Source: Lachnospiraceae bacterium
GTDB lineage: Bacteria; Bacillota; Clostridia; Lachnospirales; Lachnospiraceae
DNA: 64,000 bases
Assembly: GCA_910574865.1 (NCBI GenBank)
Contig: CAJTDN010000011.1
Location: forward strand, 1 to 64,000
Direction: 5' to 3'
Below the pieces are notes generated by a model. The model saw only the letters and a list, made by a program, of their open reading frames with translations. It had not been told where the DNA came from and did no database searches. This document shows, one piece after another, positions 7,824 to 17,621 of this stretch. Position 1 is the first letter of the stretch. Every line of letters begins with the position of its first letter. The position numbers and the translations under genes are program-made.

Positions 7824-9152
7824 TTATTCTTCCCCCGGAATCGGTATGGAAATCCGCAATATCGTCAAAACGTCCTCGTCATGCACGGTCATGACCCCCT
7901 TGTATTTTTTCACGATATAGCGCATGCTTTTGAGCGCCATCCCGCCCCGTGCTTCCACCCTTGTCGTGGCATCCGGCCCCGCGCCGATTTTCCCTTCCAA
8001 TTCCATGCCCCTTCTATTTTCGTCTCCATGCGTCCCCCGGTAAAACTCAATCTGCATCAGGAGCAGCCCACTCCTTTCATTCACGAGCACGGCAATCTGC
8101 CGCTTTTGCGCGTCATCCGACATTTTCACGGACTCTATCGCATAGTCCAGGCCGTTGGCGAAGAGAAAATAAACGTCCGACATCTCGATAAAGTCCAAAA
8201 GTTCCCCCCTCGCCACACAAATCAGGCTGATTTGCCGCGCATGGCAATATAGGCTTTTTTCGGTCAGCGTCACGTCCAAAATCTCGTTTCCCGTCTTCAT
8301 CACCGCATCGTAAATCTGAATCGAATCCTTGAGCTTGTCCAGGTTTTCCCGCAATTCCCGCGACATTTCCAGCTGCCCCATTTCCGTAATCTGTTTTTTC
8401 AGCTCATGGCATTTCCGATTGATCACGTCGATGTTTTCCTTCGCCATCGCATATTGTTCCCGCCGCTCCAGCCAAAGATTTTGGATGACCGTAATCTCAT
8501 TTTTGAGGACAAACCGCCGATATATGTTTTCTTCCAATATAATGATAAAGACACAGCATAATGACGAATAGAGGTAACAAACCAGCAACAGCCTATAATT
8601 TTCATTAGTCCGGTTGCCTTGTACCAGATTGGACAACACATACACGACCAGCATGACCACGCCGGAAAACCACAACGTCTGGGAACTCGTGATGTCCATC
8701 TCCGCCTCCCGCTCCCGCCTGCGCAAAATGAAAACGAGGATTCCCCCGTACACCAGGACGTGCACGATCCAGTACGAAGCAGAAAAAGTCGGCTCCACCA
8801 ACGCATTGGACGGAACGTGAAATAAAATCCCCCTGAAACAAGTCCAGATGCTGCCCACGGCATAGGTCAAATGCTGCAGTGCCCACGAACACATTGCCAG
8901 GTACAACGCCTTCTTGCGCGACACCTCCGTCACCAGGTAAATCATCACGTACACCATGACCTCGCTGACAAAGTACACGACTTCCATAGACGGGATTAAC
9001 GTCACGACAAATAGGCACGGGGCGAGCAAAAGTACGCTCCGTGCCACGAAATGCCTCCTTTTTTTCAACGGAATCATGAAAAGAAGCGCCCCCACGAAAA
9101 GTTCCAACAAAAACGACGCCTGCAATACACGAAATGTCAGATTTTCCATCAT
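7824..9152 (-). CDS. GHKL-type sensor histidine kinase (AgrC-like)
   Basis: The 442-residue protein has about six membrane helices in residues 10-205, then a coiled linker, a phospho-acceptor site at His249 (NRKCHELKKQI), and a GHKL ATPase domain with the N-box Asn333 (FANGLDYAIES) and a Gly-rich RGGMALKSM loop. This is the AgrC/ComD pattern, in which the membrane part senses a peptide or other extracellular cue and phosphorylates a LytTR partner. Its start overlaps the regulator gene stop by four bases. No AgrB-like processing protease is encoded nearby. Confidence 0.88.
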   Translation of the reverse strand: MMENLTFRVLQASFLLELFVGALLFMIPLKKRRHFVARSVLLLAPCLFVVTLIPSMEVVYFVSEVMVYVMIYLVTEVSRKKALYLAMCSWALQHLTYAVGSIWTCFRGILFHVPSNALVEPTFSASYWIVHVLVYGGILVFILRRREREAEMDITSSQTLWFSGVVMLVVYVLSNLVQGNRTNENYRLLLVCYLYSSLCCVFIIILEENIYRRFVLKNEITVIQNLWLERREQYAMAKENIDVINRKCHELKKQITEMGQLEMSRELRENLDKLKDSIQIYDAVMKTGNEILDVTLTEKSLYCHARQISLICVARGELLDFIEMSDVYFLFANGLDYAIESVKMSDDAQKRQIAVLVNERSGLLLMQIEFYRGTHGDENRRGMELEGKIGAGPDATTRVEARGGMALKSMRYIVKKYKGVMTVHDEDVLTILRISIPIPGEE

Positions 9153-9859
9153 CTTCCCCCATAATAATCCGTCAGCCGCCGCAAAAACTCCTTCCGCTTC
9201 GGCCCGCTGATTTGCAGCCTCTCACCTCCTGCGACCGACACCCACTCGTTCGTCACCTTCGCAATATAGCTCAAATGCACCAGATAGCAGGAATTGCATT
9301 TTGCAAACGCCAGTCCCGAAAGTTCCTTTTCCACGGCCTTGAGGCTCCCCGTGCATTGGTAATTTTCCGTCGTCGTGTGAAAATGGAGCGAATGGTTTTT
9401 CACCTCGATATAGATGATTTCCCGCGTGGACACGCGAAACAAACCCGTCTTGCTGCGCACCGTGAGCATTTTTTCCTGCCCGCTCTTCATGCGCCGCCTG
9501 GCCTTGTACAATTTGGCTGAAAACGCCGGGTAGGAAACCGGCTTCACGACGAAGTCGAGCGCATCCACCTCGTAGCCGCGCACGGCAAACCGAGCTAGGT
9601 TCGTGATGAAGATAATCAACACGTCCTCGTCCAATTTTCGAATCCGCGCGGCCGTGTCCATGCCGTCCAAGTACTTCATCTCGATGTCCAGCAAAATCAC
9701 GTCGAACCGTCCCTTTTCCCGATATCGCCCAACAATTTCCGCGCCGTCGGAAAACATTTCCGTATGGATGACCTCCCCGGATTCCTCCTCGAATTTTTTT
9801 GAATAATCCCGCAAACAATCAATGTCCGCAGGATTGTCGTCAACAATCGCCACCCTCAT
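9149..9859 (-). CDS. LytTR response regulator (AgrA-like)
   Basis: The 236-residue protein has a receiver domain with acidic pocket DDN near residue 7 and phospho-acceptor Asp58 (VILLDIEM), followed by a LytTR DNA-binding domain (FRVSTREIIYIEVKNHSLHFH; SFIAK-like LSYIAKVTNEWV). It should bind paired direct repeats and activate promoters when phosphorylated by the kinase encoded after it. The start is placed at MRVAIVDDN, the family-like beginning, rather than nine codons upstream. The duplicated leader blocks at 2098-2307 and 3720-3899 are candidate targets. Confidence 0.87.
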   Translation of the reverse strand: MRVAIVDDNPADIDCLRDYSKKFEEESGEVIHTEMFSDGAEIVGRYREKGRFDVILLDIEMKYLDGMDTAARIRKLDEDVLIIFITNLARFAVRGYEVDALDFVVKPVSYPAFSAKLYKARRRMKSGQEKMLTVRSKTGLFRVSTREIIYIEVKNHSLHFHTTTENYQCTGSLKAVEKELSGLAFAKCNSCYLVHLSYIAKVTNEWVSVAGGERLQISGPKRKEFLRRLTDYYGGR

Positions 9860-10275
9860 GCCCTGATTATCCTTTCCGCCTATCATGCCCGTCTATTAGC
9901 AAAAACCTGCTTCAACACCTCCACTTGACGACTTTCAAATTTCACGCCAATGTGCAAGTGACAACGTTAGCGTCGGTGTACTGATGGCAACACGTCTTCT
10001 GTACACTGACGCTATCATAACACAATCACGAAGATTTTTCATCCTTTATTTTCGGAACAAAGAGTCCGGCTTGCCGGACTCTCGCGCCAGAGCGCGGCTG
10101 CGTCAGCAACCATTTTCCTTAGGCGCGAAGTGCGCATCCCCCGGAGGGTCTTGTGTCAAAGGGAACGAAGTTTCCTATGGCACAAGAAAGGGCAACGTAT
10201 GCCTATAGCGTATGGTTTCACGGCGTTTGGACAGCCCCGTGAAAAATGACACAATAAGATGCGTACACGCCCCGC
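9860..10275. other. Intergenic region between LytTR and AraC genes, with two hairpins
   Basis: No gene is visible in this gap. At 9968-10014 a stem pairs TAGCGTCGGTGTAC with GTACACTGACGCTA, one G-U pair apart from perfect. Its left arm and loop recur at 19178-19207 with two differences. From 10080 to 10170 the DNA resembles 50350-50415 (ACTCTCGC, then GAGGG, then TTGTGTCA), suggesting a second dispersed repeat family. Confidence 0.45.
10061..10082 (-). terminator. Terminator of the AraC gene
   Basis: AGAGTCCGGC and GCCGGACTCT form a 10-bp GC-rich stem with a two-base loop. Read on the minus strand it is followed by TTGTTCC, so it fits termination of transcription from the AraC gene. Confidence 0.65.
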
Positions 10276-11340
10276 TTATTTTTTTTGACGGTATTCATTC
10301 GGCGTCTTGCCATATTTTTCCTTAAAACTGGTATAAAAATGACTGCGGTTCGTATAGCCGAGCTGACGCATGATGTCGGTGATGCTCATGTCGGTATGGG
10401 TCAGAAGGCGGGCGGATTCTTTCAAGGTGAAGTTCCGCCCGTATTTCAACAATGACATGCCGGTGCGTTTCTTGACGATTTTGTTCATGTAGTCCGGGTC
10501 GTAATGTAACTCTGCGGCGAGGTCGTGGCGGCTGATGCAGCCGTTCGTCTGCGTCAAAAGCTCCTGGATGCGCAGGAACAAGTATTCCTCCTTGTCACTG
10601 GGCAACATGAATTTTTGCAAGGAATAACGCTCGGAATCTAATAAAATGGAAAAAATGCGGGCAGCAAGTCCTGAAACGAGTGGTAACAAGCCGGCGCGCC
10701 GTCCCGCGGTCTCACGGATCAAGACACCAAATATTTGTTCGAATTCCGAGATGACGGCAGCCGGGGAACCAACCGGCGTAAAATCCCAATACTGCTTTTG
10801 CGGCGCGTTTCCGGCCTGGCAAGTTTTTAAGACCAGGTCGTAAATCGGATTTTCCTGCGAAACGACATGCCCGCTTTCATCATAATGAATGTCAGAACGG
10901 ACAATGTTAAGAAAAAAATCATTTGACAGGGCTAAAAACACCAGTTCCGCGTCCTCCCTGGCAATTTCCACATGACGGACGTTCTGGTCGATTAAGCAAC
11001 ACTGTCCTTCCTGATATTCATAAATCCGGCCTTCAATTTTCTGCGCGATGTGTCCGTGCATGACAAATATGAATTCAAAGAAATCATGCTGGTGCATGAA
11101 ACGATTCTTCACATAATCAGATTGGATGCGCAAAGTGTTACGTTTACAAAACCCGGGGGCAATCAACGTATAAAACGCCTCGTCATGTTCATGGTCATAG
11201 TTCTCATAAATAAGCATGTAAGGACCATTCAGCCTATATTGCTCCGCATAAAGACTTGCCTTGTTGTCTATTTTAAGTTCGGTCAACGAAACGGGCAGCG
11301 AAATATTCCTTTTTAGGAGGGGTTCATTTGTACGATCCAT
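10276..11340 (-). CDS. AraC-family transcriptional regulator
   Basis: The 354-residue protein has an N-terminal cupin-like sensor region (HQHDFFEFIFVMHG, EYQEGQCCLIDQN) and a C-terminal pair of helix-turn-helix motifs (CISRHDLAAELHYDPDYMNK and SITDIMRQLGYTNRSHFYTS) ending FKEKYGKTPNEYRQKK, the AraC signature. It is divergent from the symporter-GH2-esterase genes, so it very probably senses a sugar from that pathway and activates them. Direct repeats at 11382-11423 in the shared gap are its likely binding site. Confidence 0.9.
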   Translation of the reverse strand: MDRTNEPLLKRNISLPVSLTELKIDNKASLYAEQYRLNGPYMLIYENYDHEHDEAFYTLIAPGFCKRNTLRIQSDYVKNRFMHQHDFFEFIFVMHGHIAQKIEGRIYEYQEGQCCLIDQNVRHVEIAREDAELVFLALSNDFFLNIVRSDIHYDESGHVVSQENPIYDLVLKTCQAGNAPQKQYWDFTPVGSPAAVISEFEQIFGVLIRETAGRRAGLLPLVSGLAARIFSILLDSERYSLQKFMLPSDKEEYLFLRIQELLTQTNGCISRHDLAAELHYDPDYMNKIVKKRTGMSLLKYGRNFTLKESARLLTHTDMSITDIMRQLGYTNRSHFYTSFKEKYGKTPNEYRQKK

Positions 11341-11381
11341 GGAAATCTCCTTTTCAATTCGTGGCTTTTAAATATATGACG

Positions 11382-11423
11382 TTTGCAAAGTAAACTCTGT
11401 CATCCATTTGCAAAATAAATCTG
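11382..11423 (+). promoter_or_regulatory. Direct-repeat operator between AraC and symporter genes
   Basis: TTTGCAAAGTAAACTCTG at 11382-11399 is repeated as TTTGCAAAATAAATCTG at 11407-11423. The 25-base step places the half-sites on nearly the same helix face, the usual arrangement for AraC-type activators. Confidence 0.55.
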
Positions 11424-11629
11424 ATTCTCTACCCATGTCCTTATTTTATCCTCTTTCTTAAAAAATGAAAAGTAAAATAGTTTTGTAATACGGATTTTGC
11501 CCATTTTTCTGTCTGGAAAGACTGTTTTTGACATTGAAAAAGGAAAAAGGACACGGTAAAGTAAAAATAACAGATGTTCAAAAGCGCGCGAAAAGAACGG
11601 ATGGAATGAATACCAGGGAGGAATTTACA

Positions 11630-13003
11630 ATGAGTAATCAGGAAAACCAGGAAAAAAGTTTGCCGTTAATCCGTAAAATCGGATACGGCGTGGGAGACGC
11701 GGGTTCCAATTTCTGCTGGACGTTCATCGCGTCCTTCCTCATGATTTATTGCACGAACACGTTGGGAATCAGTGCGGCGGTCGTCGGGACGCTCTTGATG
11801 ATTTCAAAGGTCCTGGACGGCATCACAGACGTCTTTATGGGGCGCATCATCGACGCCACGCACAGCAAGATGGGAAAGGCGAGGTTCTGGTACTTTGCCA
11901 GCTCGTTCCCGGTGGCCATCTTCACGTTCATCTTGTTCAACGTGCCGGGCAGCTTTACGGAAAACACGAAGTATGCTTTCATCTTCATCATTTACACCTT
12001 GATCGGGGCAGTGTTTTATACCATGAACAATATCGCGTATTCCACGCTGACCGCGTTGTGCACCAAGAATCCGAAGGACCGCGTGCAGATGGGCAGCTAC
12101 CGCTTTATTTTCGCGGCCATGGCGGTATTGTTTTTGAGCTACGTTACAAGCGGGCTGCTCGAAGCCTTCGGTGGCGGACAAAAAGGGTGGACGGCCGTAT
12201 CATTCATTTATTCCATCATTTGCCTGGTGCTTTTGCTGGTGCCGGTATTCGCGGTGCGCGAATTGCCGGAAGAGGAACTGTGGGAGGCCATGGGCATCGA
12301 CAAGAAGAAAGACGAGCCAGGGTTCTTACAAGGAATTGTCCTTCTTCTTAAAAACAAATACTTCTTATTGATTCTGGCATTGTACTTGGTGAAATACATG
12401 GGAAGCGGGCTTACTTCCGGTTTAGGTATCTATTTCGCGACCTATCAGTTGGGAAACGCGTCCTTGCTTGGCACGCTCAGCCTGGCGGGCATACTTCCGG
12501 CCGCAGTCGCTCTTCTGTTCGTTCCTAGCCTGACGGAGAAATTTGGAATGAGCAAGACGGTAATGATATCAAACGTCATCGGAGCATTGACTTGTATCCC
12601 GGTCATCATCGGCGGCCTGACTGCTAACTTCACATTAGTTCTCATCGGCATGGTATTAAGAGCAGTCACTTCTTCTCCACAGACGGGTGCGCTGAACGCG
12701 ATTATAGCTGAAACAGACGAAAATATTTATCTGAAACGTGGCCATCGGCTGACGGGCATGATTTATTCCTGCTCTTCCGTGGGAATCAAAGTAGGAACCG
12801 GTCTGGGAACGGCGTTGTGCGGATTCATACTGGACATGGGTGGATTTGACGGCATGGCGGAAACACAAACGGCGACGGCAGTAACCACGATCAACTGGTC
12901 CTATTTGATGGCGGTAGTCGTGCCGATGCTCCTATCCGTAATTGTCTTCTACTTTTTGAACGTGGAAGATGAAAATAAGAAATTGCGTGCGATGAAAGAG
13001 TAA
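11630..13003 (+). CDS. GPH-family sugar:cation symporter
   Basis: The 457-residue membrane protein has about 12 helices and the family's opening motif (KIGYGVGDAGSNFCWTF), followed by LDGITDVFMGRIIDATHSK, the conserved Asp-bearing loop between early helices. It belongs to the glycoside-pentoside-hexuronide group with MelB, XynB and UidB, and should import a glycoside with a cation. The start is the ATG after GGGAGG at 11616-11621; upstream in-frame codons lack a ribosome site. It heads an operon with the GH2 enzyme 39 bases downstream, which would hydrolyse the imported sugar. Confidence 0.9.
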   Translation: MSNQENQEKSLPLIRKIGYGVGDAGSNFCWTFIASFLMIYCTNTLGISAAVVGTLLMISKVLDGITDVFMGRIIDATHSKMGKARFWYFASSFPVAIFTFILFNVPGSFTENTKYAFIFIIYTLIGAVFYTMNNIAYSTLTALCTKNPKDRVQMGSYRFIFAAMAVLFLSYVTSGLLEAFGGGQKGWTAVSFIYSIICLVLLLVPVFAVRELPEEELWEAMGIDKKKDEPGFLQGIVLLLKNKYFLLILALYLVKYMGSGLTSGLGIYFATYQLGNASLLGTLSLAGILPAAVALLFVPSLTEKFGMSKTVMISNVIGALTCIPVIIGGLTANFTLVLIGMVLRAVTSSPQTGALNAIIAETDENIYLKRGHRLTGMIYSCSSVGIKVGTGLGTALCGFILDMGGFDGMAETQTATAVTTINWSYLMAVVVPMLLSVIVFYFLNVEDENKKLRAMKE

Positions 13004-13042
13004 AATGTTACGTGCAATGGAAAAGCAGAAAGGACGGGACTT

Positions 13043-15493
13043 ATGCAGAAACAAAATTTTAACCGGGATTGGACGGTAAAAAAGCTTCCCGGGGGAACGC
13101 CCTATTTTTCCCAGGGCGGCAGAATGGAATGCGAAGAACGAAACGTGACCCTGCCCCATGACGCGATGATTTGGGAAGGGCGCGACGCGAACAACCCATC
13201 AGGAAGCTCGGGCGGCTATTTCGCGGGCGGTTATTATGAATATGTGAAAAGCTTTTACGTGGACGAGGCGGAAAAAGACGAGACGTTCATCCTTGAATTC
13301 GAGGGAATCCATAACAGCGGCCACGTGTACATAAACGGCGCCCTGGCGGGAAGCGTGCAAGGCGGCTATACGAGGCTGTTTGTCGACGTCACGCCGTATC
13401 TTTGCTTTGGTGGGGAAAACCGCGTCCTGGTAAAGGCCATAAACGTCGCCATGCCGAACAGCCGTTGGTACACGGGCAGCGGCATTTACCGGCCGGTATA
13501 TTTGTACAAGGGCGGAAAAATCAGGTTTGACGCGGACGGCCCGCGTATTTCCACCCCGGAAGTTTCTCAGGAAATCGCGGCGGTGAAGGTCGAGACAAGA
13601 ATCAGGTACGACGAAAAGGCCAAAAAGACGGTGGTGTTAAAGACGGAAATCATCGGCCCGGATGGAAACGTCGTGGCGGGCGAAAGCTCCCGCATGACGT
13701 TGTTCGAACAGTCCGAGACCTTGCAGGCGCAACGGATTTATGTATGGAATCCGGCATTGTGGTCAGTGGACGACCCGAAGCTTTACCAATGCAAGGTCGC
13801 CATCTATGACGGGGAAACGCTTTTGGACACGGCAGGGAGCACGTTCGGCATCCGCAAGCTGGAGCTGGATCCGGTCAACGGGTTACGCCTAAACGGAGAG
13901 AAAATCCTGCTCCGCGGCGGGTGCATCCACCACGACAACGGTCCGGTGGGCGCGGCGACGTTCACGCGCGCGGAAGAACGGCGCGTCGAACTGTTAAAGG
14001 AAGCGGGCTTCAACTCGATTCGCGCCTCCCATAATTCCACATCGGCGGCATTGCTTGACGCTTGCGACAAGCTGGGCATGCTGGTCATGGAAGAAAGCTT
14101 TGACATGTGGGCGGAGACGAAGCGCCCCTTCGACTATTCGCTGTCATTCGCGGACAACTGGGAAACGGATTTGGAAGACGTCGTACGAAAAGATTTTAAC
14201 CACCCTTGCGTGTTCATGTATTCCATCGGAAACGAAATCAAAGAACTGCACACGCCAAACGGCGCACGGTGGAGCAGGAGGCTGACGCAAAAAATAAGAA
14301 GCCTGGATTCGACCCGTTACGTGACAAACGCGATTAACGGCATGATAAGCATCATGGGCGCGAACGTCTTGCCGGTGGTAATGAAGGACATGGGAATGAC
14401 GGTGCCGGACAAGACGCCAGGCGGCGGCATCAATGACACGATGACCGCGCTGATGGGGGCGATGAATTCCCTCTCGGCACACCCGAAGGTGGAAGAGGGC
14501 TTGAAAGAATCCTACGGGACACTTGACCTGATTGGCTTGAACTACATGCGCGACGTGTACGACCAGATGAAGGAATATCCGAACCGCGTCTTTTACGGGG
14601 CGGAGACATTGCCGCCGGACATCGCGCCAAACTGGAAAAAAGTAAAGGAACTGCCGGCCTGCATCGGGGATTATACGTGGACGGCCTGGGATTACCTGGG
14701 AGAAGCCGGGATTGGCATCGTGACATACGACGGACGACTGACGTTTGCGAAGCCTTATCCCGCGTACCTGGCATATTGTGGCGATTTCGACATCACCGGG
14801 TACCGGCGCCCGATGAGTTACCTGCGGGAAATCGTGTTCGGCCTGCGAAAGTCCCCCTATATCACGGTGCAACTGCCGGAGCATTATGGAAAGGAACCCA
14901 TGTGCACGCCTTGGTCGCTGCCAACGACGGTTTCATCCTGGACATGGAAGGGACATGAAGGGAAACACTGCCTGGTGGAGGTATATTCCGACGCGCCGGA
15001 GGTCGAGCTGTTCGTGAACGGAAACAGCGTCGGCAGGCAGCCCGCCGGGGAGGCGCATGACTTCCGCGTCTTGTTCGACACGGTTTACGAGCCGGGCGTA
15101 ATCATGGCGACCGCATATTATGAAGACGGAACTTCGGAGAACTATTGCCTATGCACGGCAAAGGACGAGGTTTCCCTGTACATGAAATCGGACAAGGTGA
15201 AAATAGGGACGGATGACCTGGCCTACGTGGCAATCGAACTTCGCGACGGGGGCGGGACGCTGCAGACCGCGGCCGACCGCAAGGTTTCACTGAAAGTGGA
15301 AGGTGCCGGGTATTTACAAGGATTTGGCTCGGCGGCACCGGCATCGGAGGAAAATTTCTTCGATGAGTGCCGGACGACCTATTACGGACGGGTGCTGGCA
15401 GTCGTTCGTTCAGGGGACGCGTCCGGGACGATTCGCCTGACCGCGTCGGCGGAGGGGTTGGAAACGGCAACCGTGGAAATCGAAGTAAAATAA
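13043..15493 (+). CDS. GH2 beta-galactosidase/beta-glucuronidase-type enzyme
   Basis: The 816-residue enzyme has the GH2 layout: jelly-roll sugar-binding domain (residues 1-170), immunoglobulin-like domain, TIM barrel (about 285-600) and two further sandwich domains (DUF4982-like and Ig-like). The acid/base is Glu398 in YSIGNEI and the nucleophile Glu521 in FYGAET. There is no signal peptide, so it acts in the cytoplasm on the glycoside brought in by the preceding symporter. The exact sugar (galactoside, glucuronide or other) cannot be fixed from motifs alone. Confidence 0.9.
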   Translation: MQKQNFNRDWTVKKLPGGTPYFSQGGRMECEERNVTLPHDAMIWEGRDANNPSGSSGGYFAGGYYEYVKSFYVDEAEKDETFILEFEGIHNSGHVYINGALAGSVQGGYTRLFVDVTPYLCFGGENRVLVKAINVAMPNSRWYTGSGIYRPVYLYKGGKIRFDADGPRISTPEVSQEIAAVKVETRIRYDEKAKKTVVLKTEIIGPDGNVVAGESSRMTLFEQSETLQAQRIYVWNPALWSVDDPKLYQCKVAIYDGETLLDTAGSTFGIRKLELDPVNGLRLNGEKILLRGGCIHHDNGPVGAATFTRAEERRVELLKEAGFNSIRASHNSTSAALLDACDKLGMLVMEESFDMWAETKRPFDYSLSFADNWETDLEDVVRKDFNHPCVFMYSIGNEIKELHTPNGARWSRRLTQKIRSLDSTRYVTNAINGMISIMGANVLPVVMKDMGMTVPDKTPGGGINDTMTALMGAMNSLSAHPKVEEGLKESYGTLDLIGLNYMRDVYDQMKEYPNRVFYGAETLPPDIAPNWKKVKELPACIGDYTWTAWDYLGEAGIGIVTYDGRLTFAKPYPAYLAYCGDFDITGYRRPMSYLREIVFGLRKSPYITVQLPEHYGKEPMCTPWSLPTTVSSWTWKGHEGKHCLVEVYSDAPEVELFVNGNSVGRQPAGEAHDFRVLFDTVYEPGVIMATAYYEDGTSENYCLCTAKDEVSLYMKSDKVKIGTDDLAYVAIELRDGGGTLQTAADRKVSLKVEGAGYLQGFGSAAPASEENFFDECRTTYYGRVLAVVRSGDASGTIRLTASAEGLETATVEIEVK

Positions 15494-15607
15494 CTCCATT
15501 TTAAAAGAGGGCATCAAAAAATTGACGCCTCCAGGCAAAGGAATCCATGGCTCATACGGGTCACGGATTCCCTTGGTAGAAAACATGACAGTGGGAGGTG
15601 TTTCAAA

Positions 15608-16551
15608 TTGCATTATGAAGAGATAACGTTATATGGGGGCGGGAGGATGTGAGGCTGACGGCTTACATCCTTGACGATTCCGTGGAAATGTTAAACGGTG
15701 GGAAGAAGGGCGCGATTTTAATCTGCCCGGGCGGCGGATACCTTTACTGTTCCGACCGGGAGGGCGAGCCCGTGGCAATGGCGTTTGCCGCGATGGGATA
15801 CCATACGTTCGTCCTTCGCTATTCCGTATACAATGAAAACAAGGGAGCCAACACGTTGGAGAACATTTTCCCCGACATGTCAAAACCGTGGGTGGAAAAA
15901 CCGAACGTGAAATTCCCCGGGCCGGTCAGGGACGTTGGCAGGGCGATGCTCTACATCAAGGAGCATGCAACGGACTGGCATATCGACATGGAAAAGGTGG
16001 CCTTGTGCGGATTTTCGGCGGGTGGGCACAATTGCCTGATGTACTCCATCTATTATAACCAGCCGATTGTCACGGACTTCCTTGGCATCGGGACGGAAGG
16101 GCTTCGCCCGGCGGCGGTGGTCTTGGGATATACGGCAAGCGACTATATGCCGTTGGTATCGGAAGATGCAGAAAACAATCCCATGACGAACGCGATGAAC
16201 CTTGCATTGATGGGAACGGACGGCATCACCGACAAGGAGCTTGCGATGAAGCTAAGCCCCTGCCGCCTGGTGAACGAGAACACGCCGCCGATGTTTTTGT
16301 GGACGACGGCCATTCGACTAATTAACCTTAAAAGAGTACCACTACGCTTCGCCCCCGGCCAATCAACACGCGGATTGGCCGGGGAATGCATGGAAATCCG
16401 ACAAAGGCATCATACAATATCGTGTTGTTCAAAATACCCCCATCACCACGCGCTCCTTTCCATCGATGTCACCCACTATTTGGATTATACCATGGCCTTG
16501 GTTTACGGACAGAGCACCTCGAAAAACCTTCTGTTTTCCCAGATTCGTTAG
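15608..16551 (+). pseudogene. Acetyl-xylan-esterase-like alpha/beta hydrolase, broken at both ends
   Basis: From TTG 15608 after GGGAGGTG the start reads LHYEEITLYGGGRM and meets a stop; a shift at about 15648 leads to RLTAYILDDSVEML, the family's continuing sequence. The body is typical, with the oxyanion motif CPGGGYLY and nucleophile elbow CGFSAGG. After PPMFLWTTA at about 16317, where the catalytic Asp and then the HGxHG histidine should follow, unrelated sequence appears. Two catalytic residues are therefore missing. It sat at the end of the symporter-GH2 operon and would have removed acetyl groups from the sugar. Confidence 0.75.
16353..16384. repeat. Strong 12-bp hairpin at the esterase breakpoint
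   Basis: CCCCGGCCAATC and GATTGGCCGGGG pair perfectly around AACACGCG. It lies about 36 bases after the point where esterase homology ends and has no T-run on either side, so it looks more like a recombination or small-RNA structure than a terminator. Confidence 0.5.
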
Positions 16552-16614
16552 CCATAAACAAAACTTTTCTTGAAACGCCAAGAAACAGAACACAAAAAAG
16601 GGAGAAGGTTGCCC

Positions 16615-16836
16615 CTATTCGTCTTTAGGCACCGAAACGCACAGCTTTTCGATTTCCGCTTTTTTTGCCCGCTCCATCAGATTCCTCATTTCCACGTCGG
16701 AAAGTCCGTTCGCTTCCCGCGCCTCAAGAATGGTACTTCCTTTCTGCAACATCTGCAGCACCCTTTTTTCAGCATCATTTACCGGCATCTCATTCGTAAT
16801 TTCGTCATATTTCTCAGACCAGTCGTTTCCCACCAT
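16615..16836 (-). CDS. Small charged protein of unknown function
   Basis: The 73-residue product starts MVGNDWSEKYDEITNEMPVN after GGAGG seven bases upstream. Two predicted helices (DAEKRVLQMLQKGSTILEA and SDVEMRNLMERAKKAEIEKL) could form a small helical or winged-helix-like fold. I do not recognise the family. The clean ribosome site favours a real gene despite decayed surroundings. Confidence 0.45.
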   Translation of the reverse strand: MVGNDWSEKYDEITNEMPVNDAEKRVLQMLQKGSTILEAREANGLSDVEMRNLMERAKKAEIEKLCVSVPKDE

Positions 16837-17037
16837 GAGTCTTCCTCCACACCATCCACTTTCCACGCACGGGGCGTTCTTCCTCAGCAAGCCCATAACC
16901 CTCAACACATTCCCGCATAGCATCTGCGTTATATGCATACTTTATATATCGACATGAATCGTTTTCCAATAACAGTCCTTACCGATTCATTGAAGCGATG
17001 GCAGAATGCTTATTCTATTCGGCAAATAAAAATGAAC

Positions 17038-17059
17038 CGCGGCCTTGTTTTTGGCCGCG
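17038..17059 (-). terminator. Terminator on the minus strand
   Basis: CGCGGCC and GGCCGCG pair around an eight-base loop. On the minus strand a T-rich tail (TTCATTTTTATTTG) follows, so this closed whatever transcript ran through the decayed genes at 17100-17740. Confidence 0.6.
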
Positions 17060-17099
17060 ACTAATATACCCATTCCATCCTTTTCCCATCATGCCGTTT

Positions 17100-17415
17100 T
17101 CGCCCTTCACGGCCGATTCCATTTCCACGACATCCCTACGTCACCCGACGGCGTTCCACTCCACGTCCACGATTTTATTATTCTTGGCCGCCTTCACCGC
17201 CCCGGAAATGCAGTAAATCAAATAGAAGTTCTGAATGCCGCCAATCCCAGCTTAAAATAGCGCACCAGCTCATATACGCCCATCGCGATACACAAAATGC
17301 CCAAGACAACGCACACCGTCAAGGCAGAAATCCCGGCCAAATCACCATCAAAAGTCCCGGCGCGAGCATGCAGCAGTTTACCACGATTGCCCCTACACGA
17401 AATTGTTTCCATACT
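17100..17415 (-). pseudogene. Decayed small integral membrane protein
   Basis: Hydrophobic stretches of one membrane protein are spread over three frames: WKQFRVGAIVVNCCMLAPGL, then ISALTVCVVLGILCIAMG with ELVRYFK, then GGIQNFYLIYCISGAVKAAK. Joining them needs shifts near 17340 and 17250. The pattern resembles DUF308-like multi-helix proteins, which is a weak match. It has no intact start. Confidence 0.5.
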
Positions 17416-17510
17416 TCCTTCACCACGTTCGCCTCCCTTAATTTTGAACCTAACATATCATGAATAGAAAGCTGTTTCCACGGTAAAAAAGCGTGTTTGC
17501 CCAATTTTTG

Positions 17511-17530
17511 TGCAAACGGATACGTTTGCA
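17511..17530. promoter_or_regulatory. Perfect palindrome, LacI-type operator candidate
   Basis: TGCAAACG and CGTTTGCA flank GATA, giving a 20-base dyad typical of LacI/GalR-family operators. It lies between the GH2 remnant and the membrane-protein remnant, so it may be an orphan operator of a lost sugar operon. Confidence 0.45.
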
Positions 17531-17621
17531 TAAATTTTCCTGACACCCACGTCATTCCACCGACAATACGATTTCCCTGCCGCCATATCCTTCCGCCGAC
17601 ACCTTGATTTTTACTTCCCTT

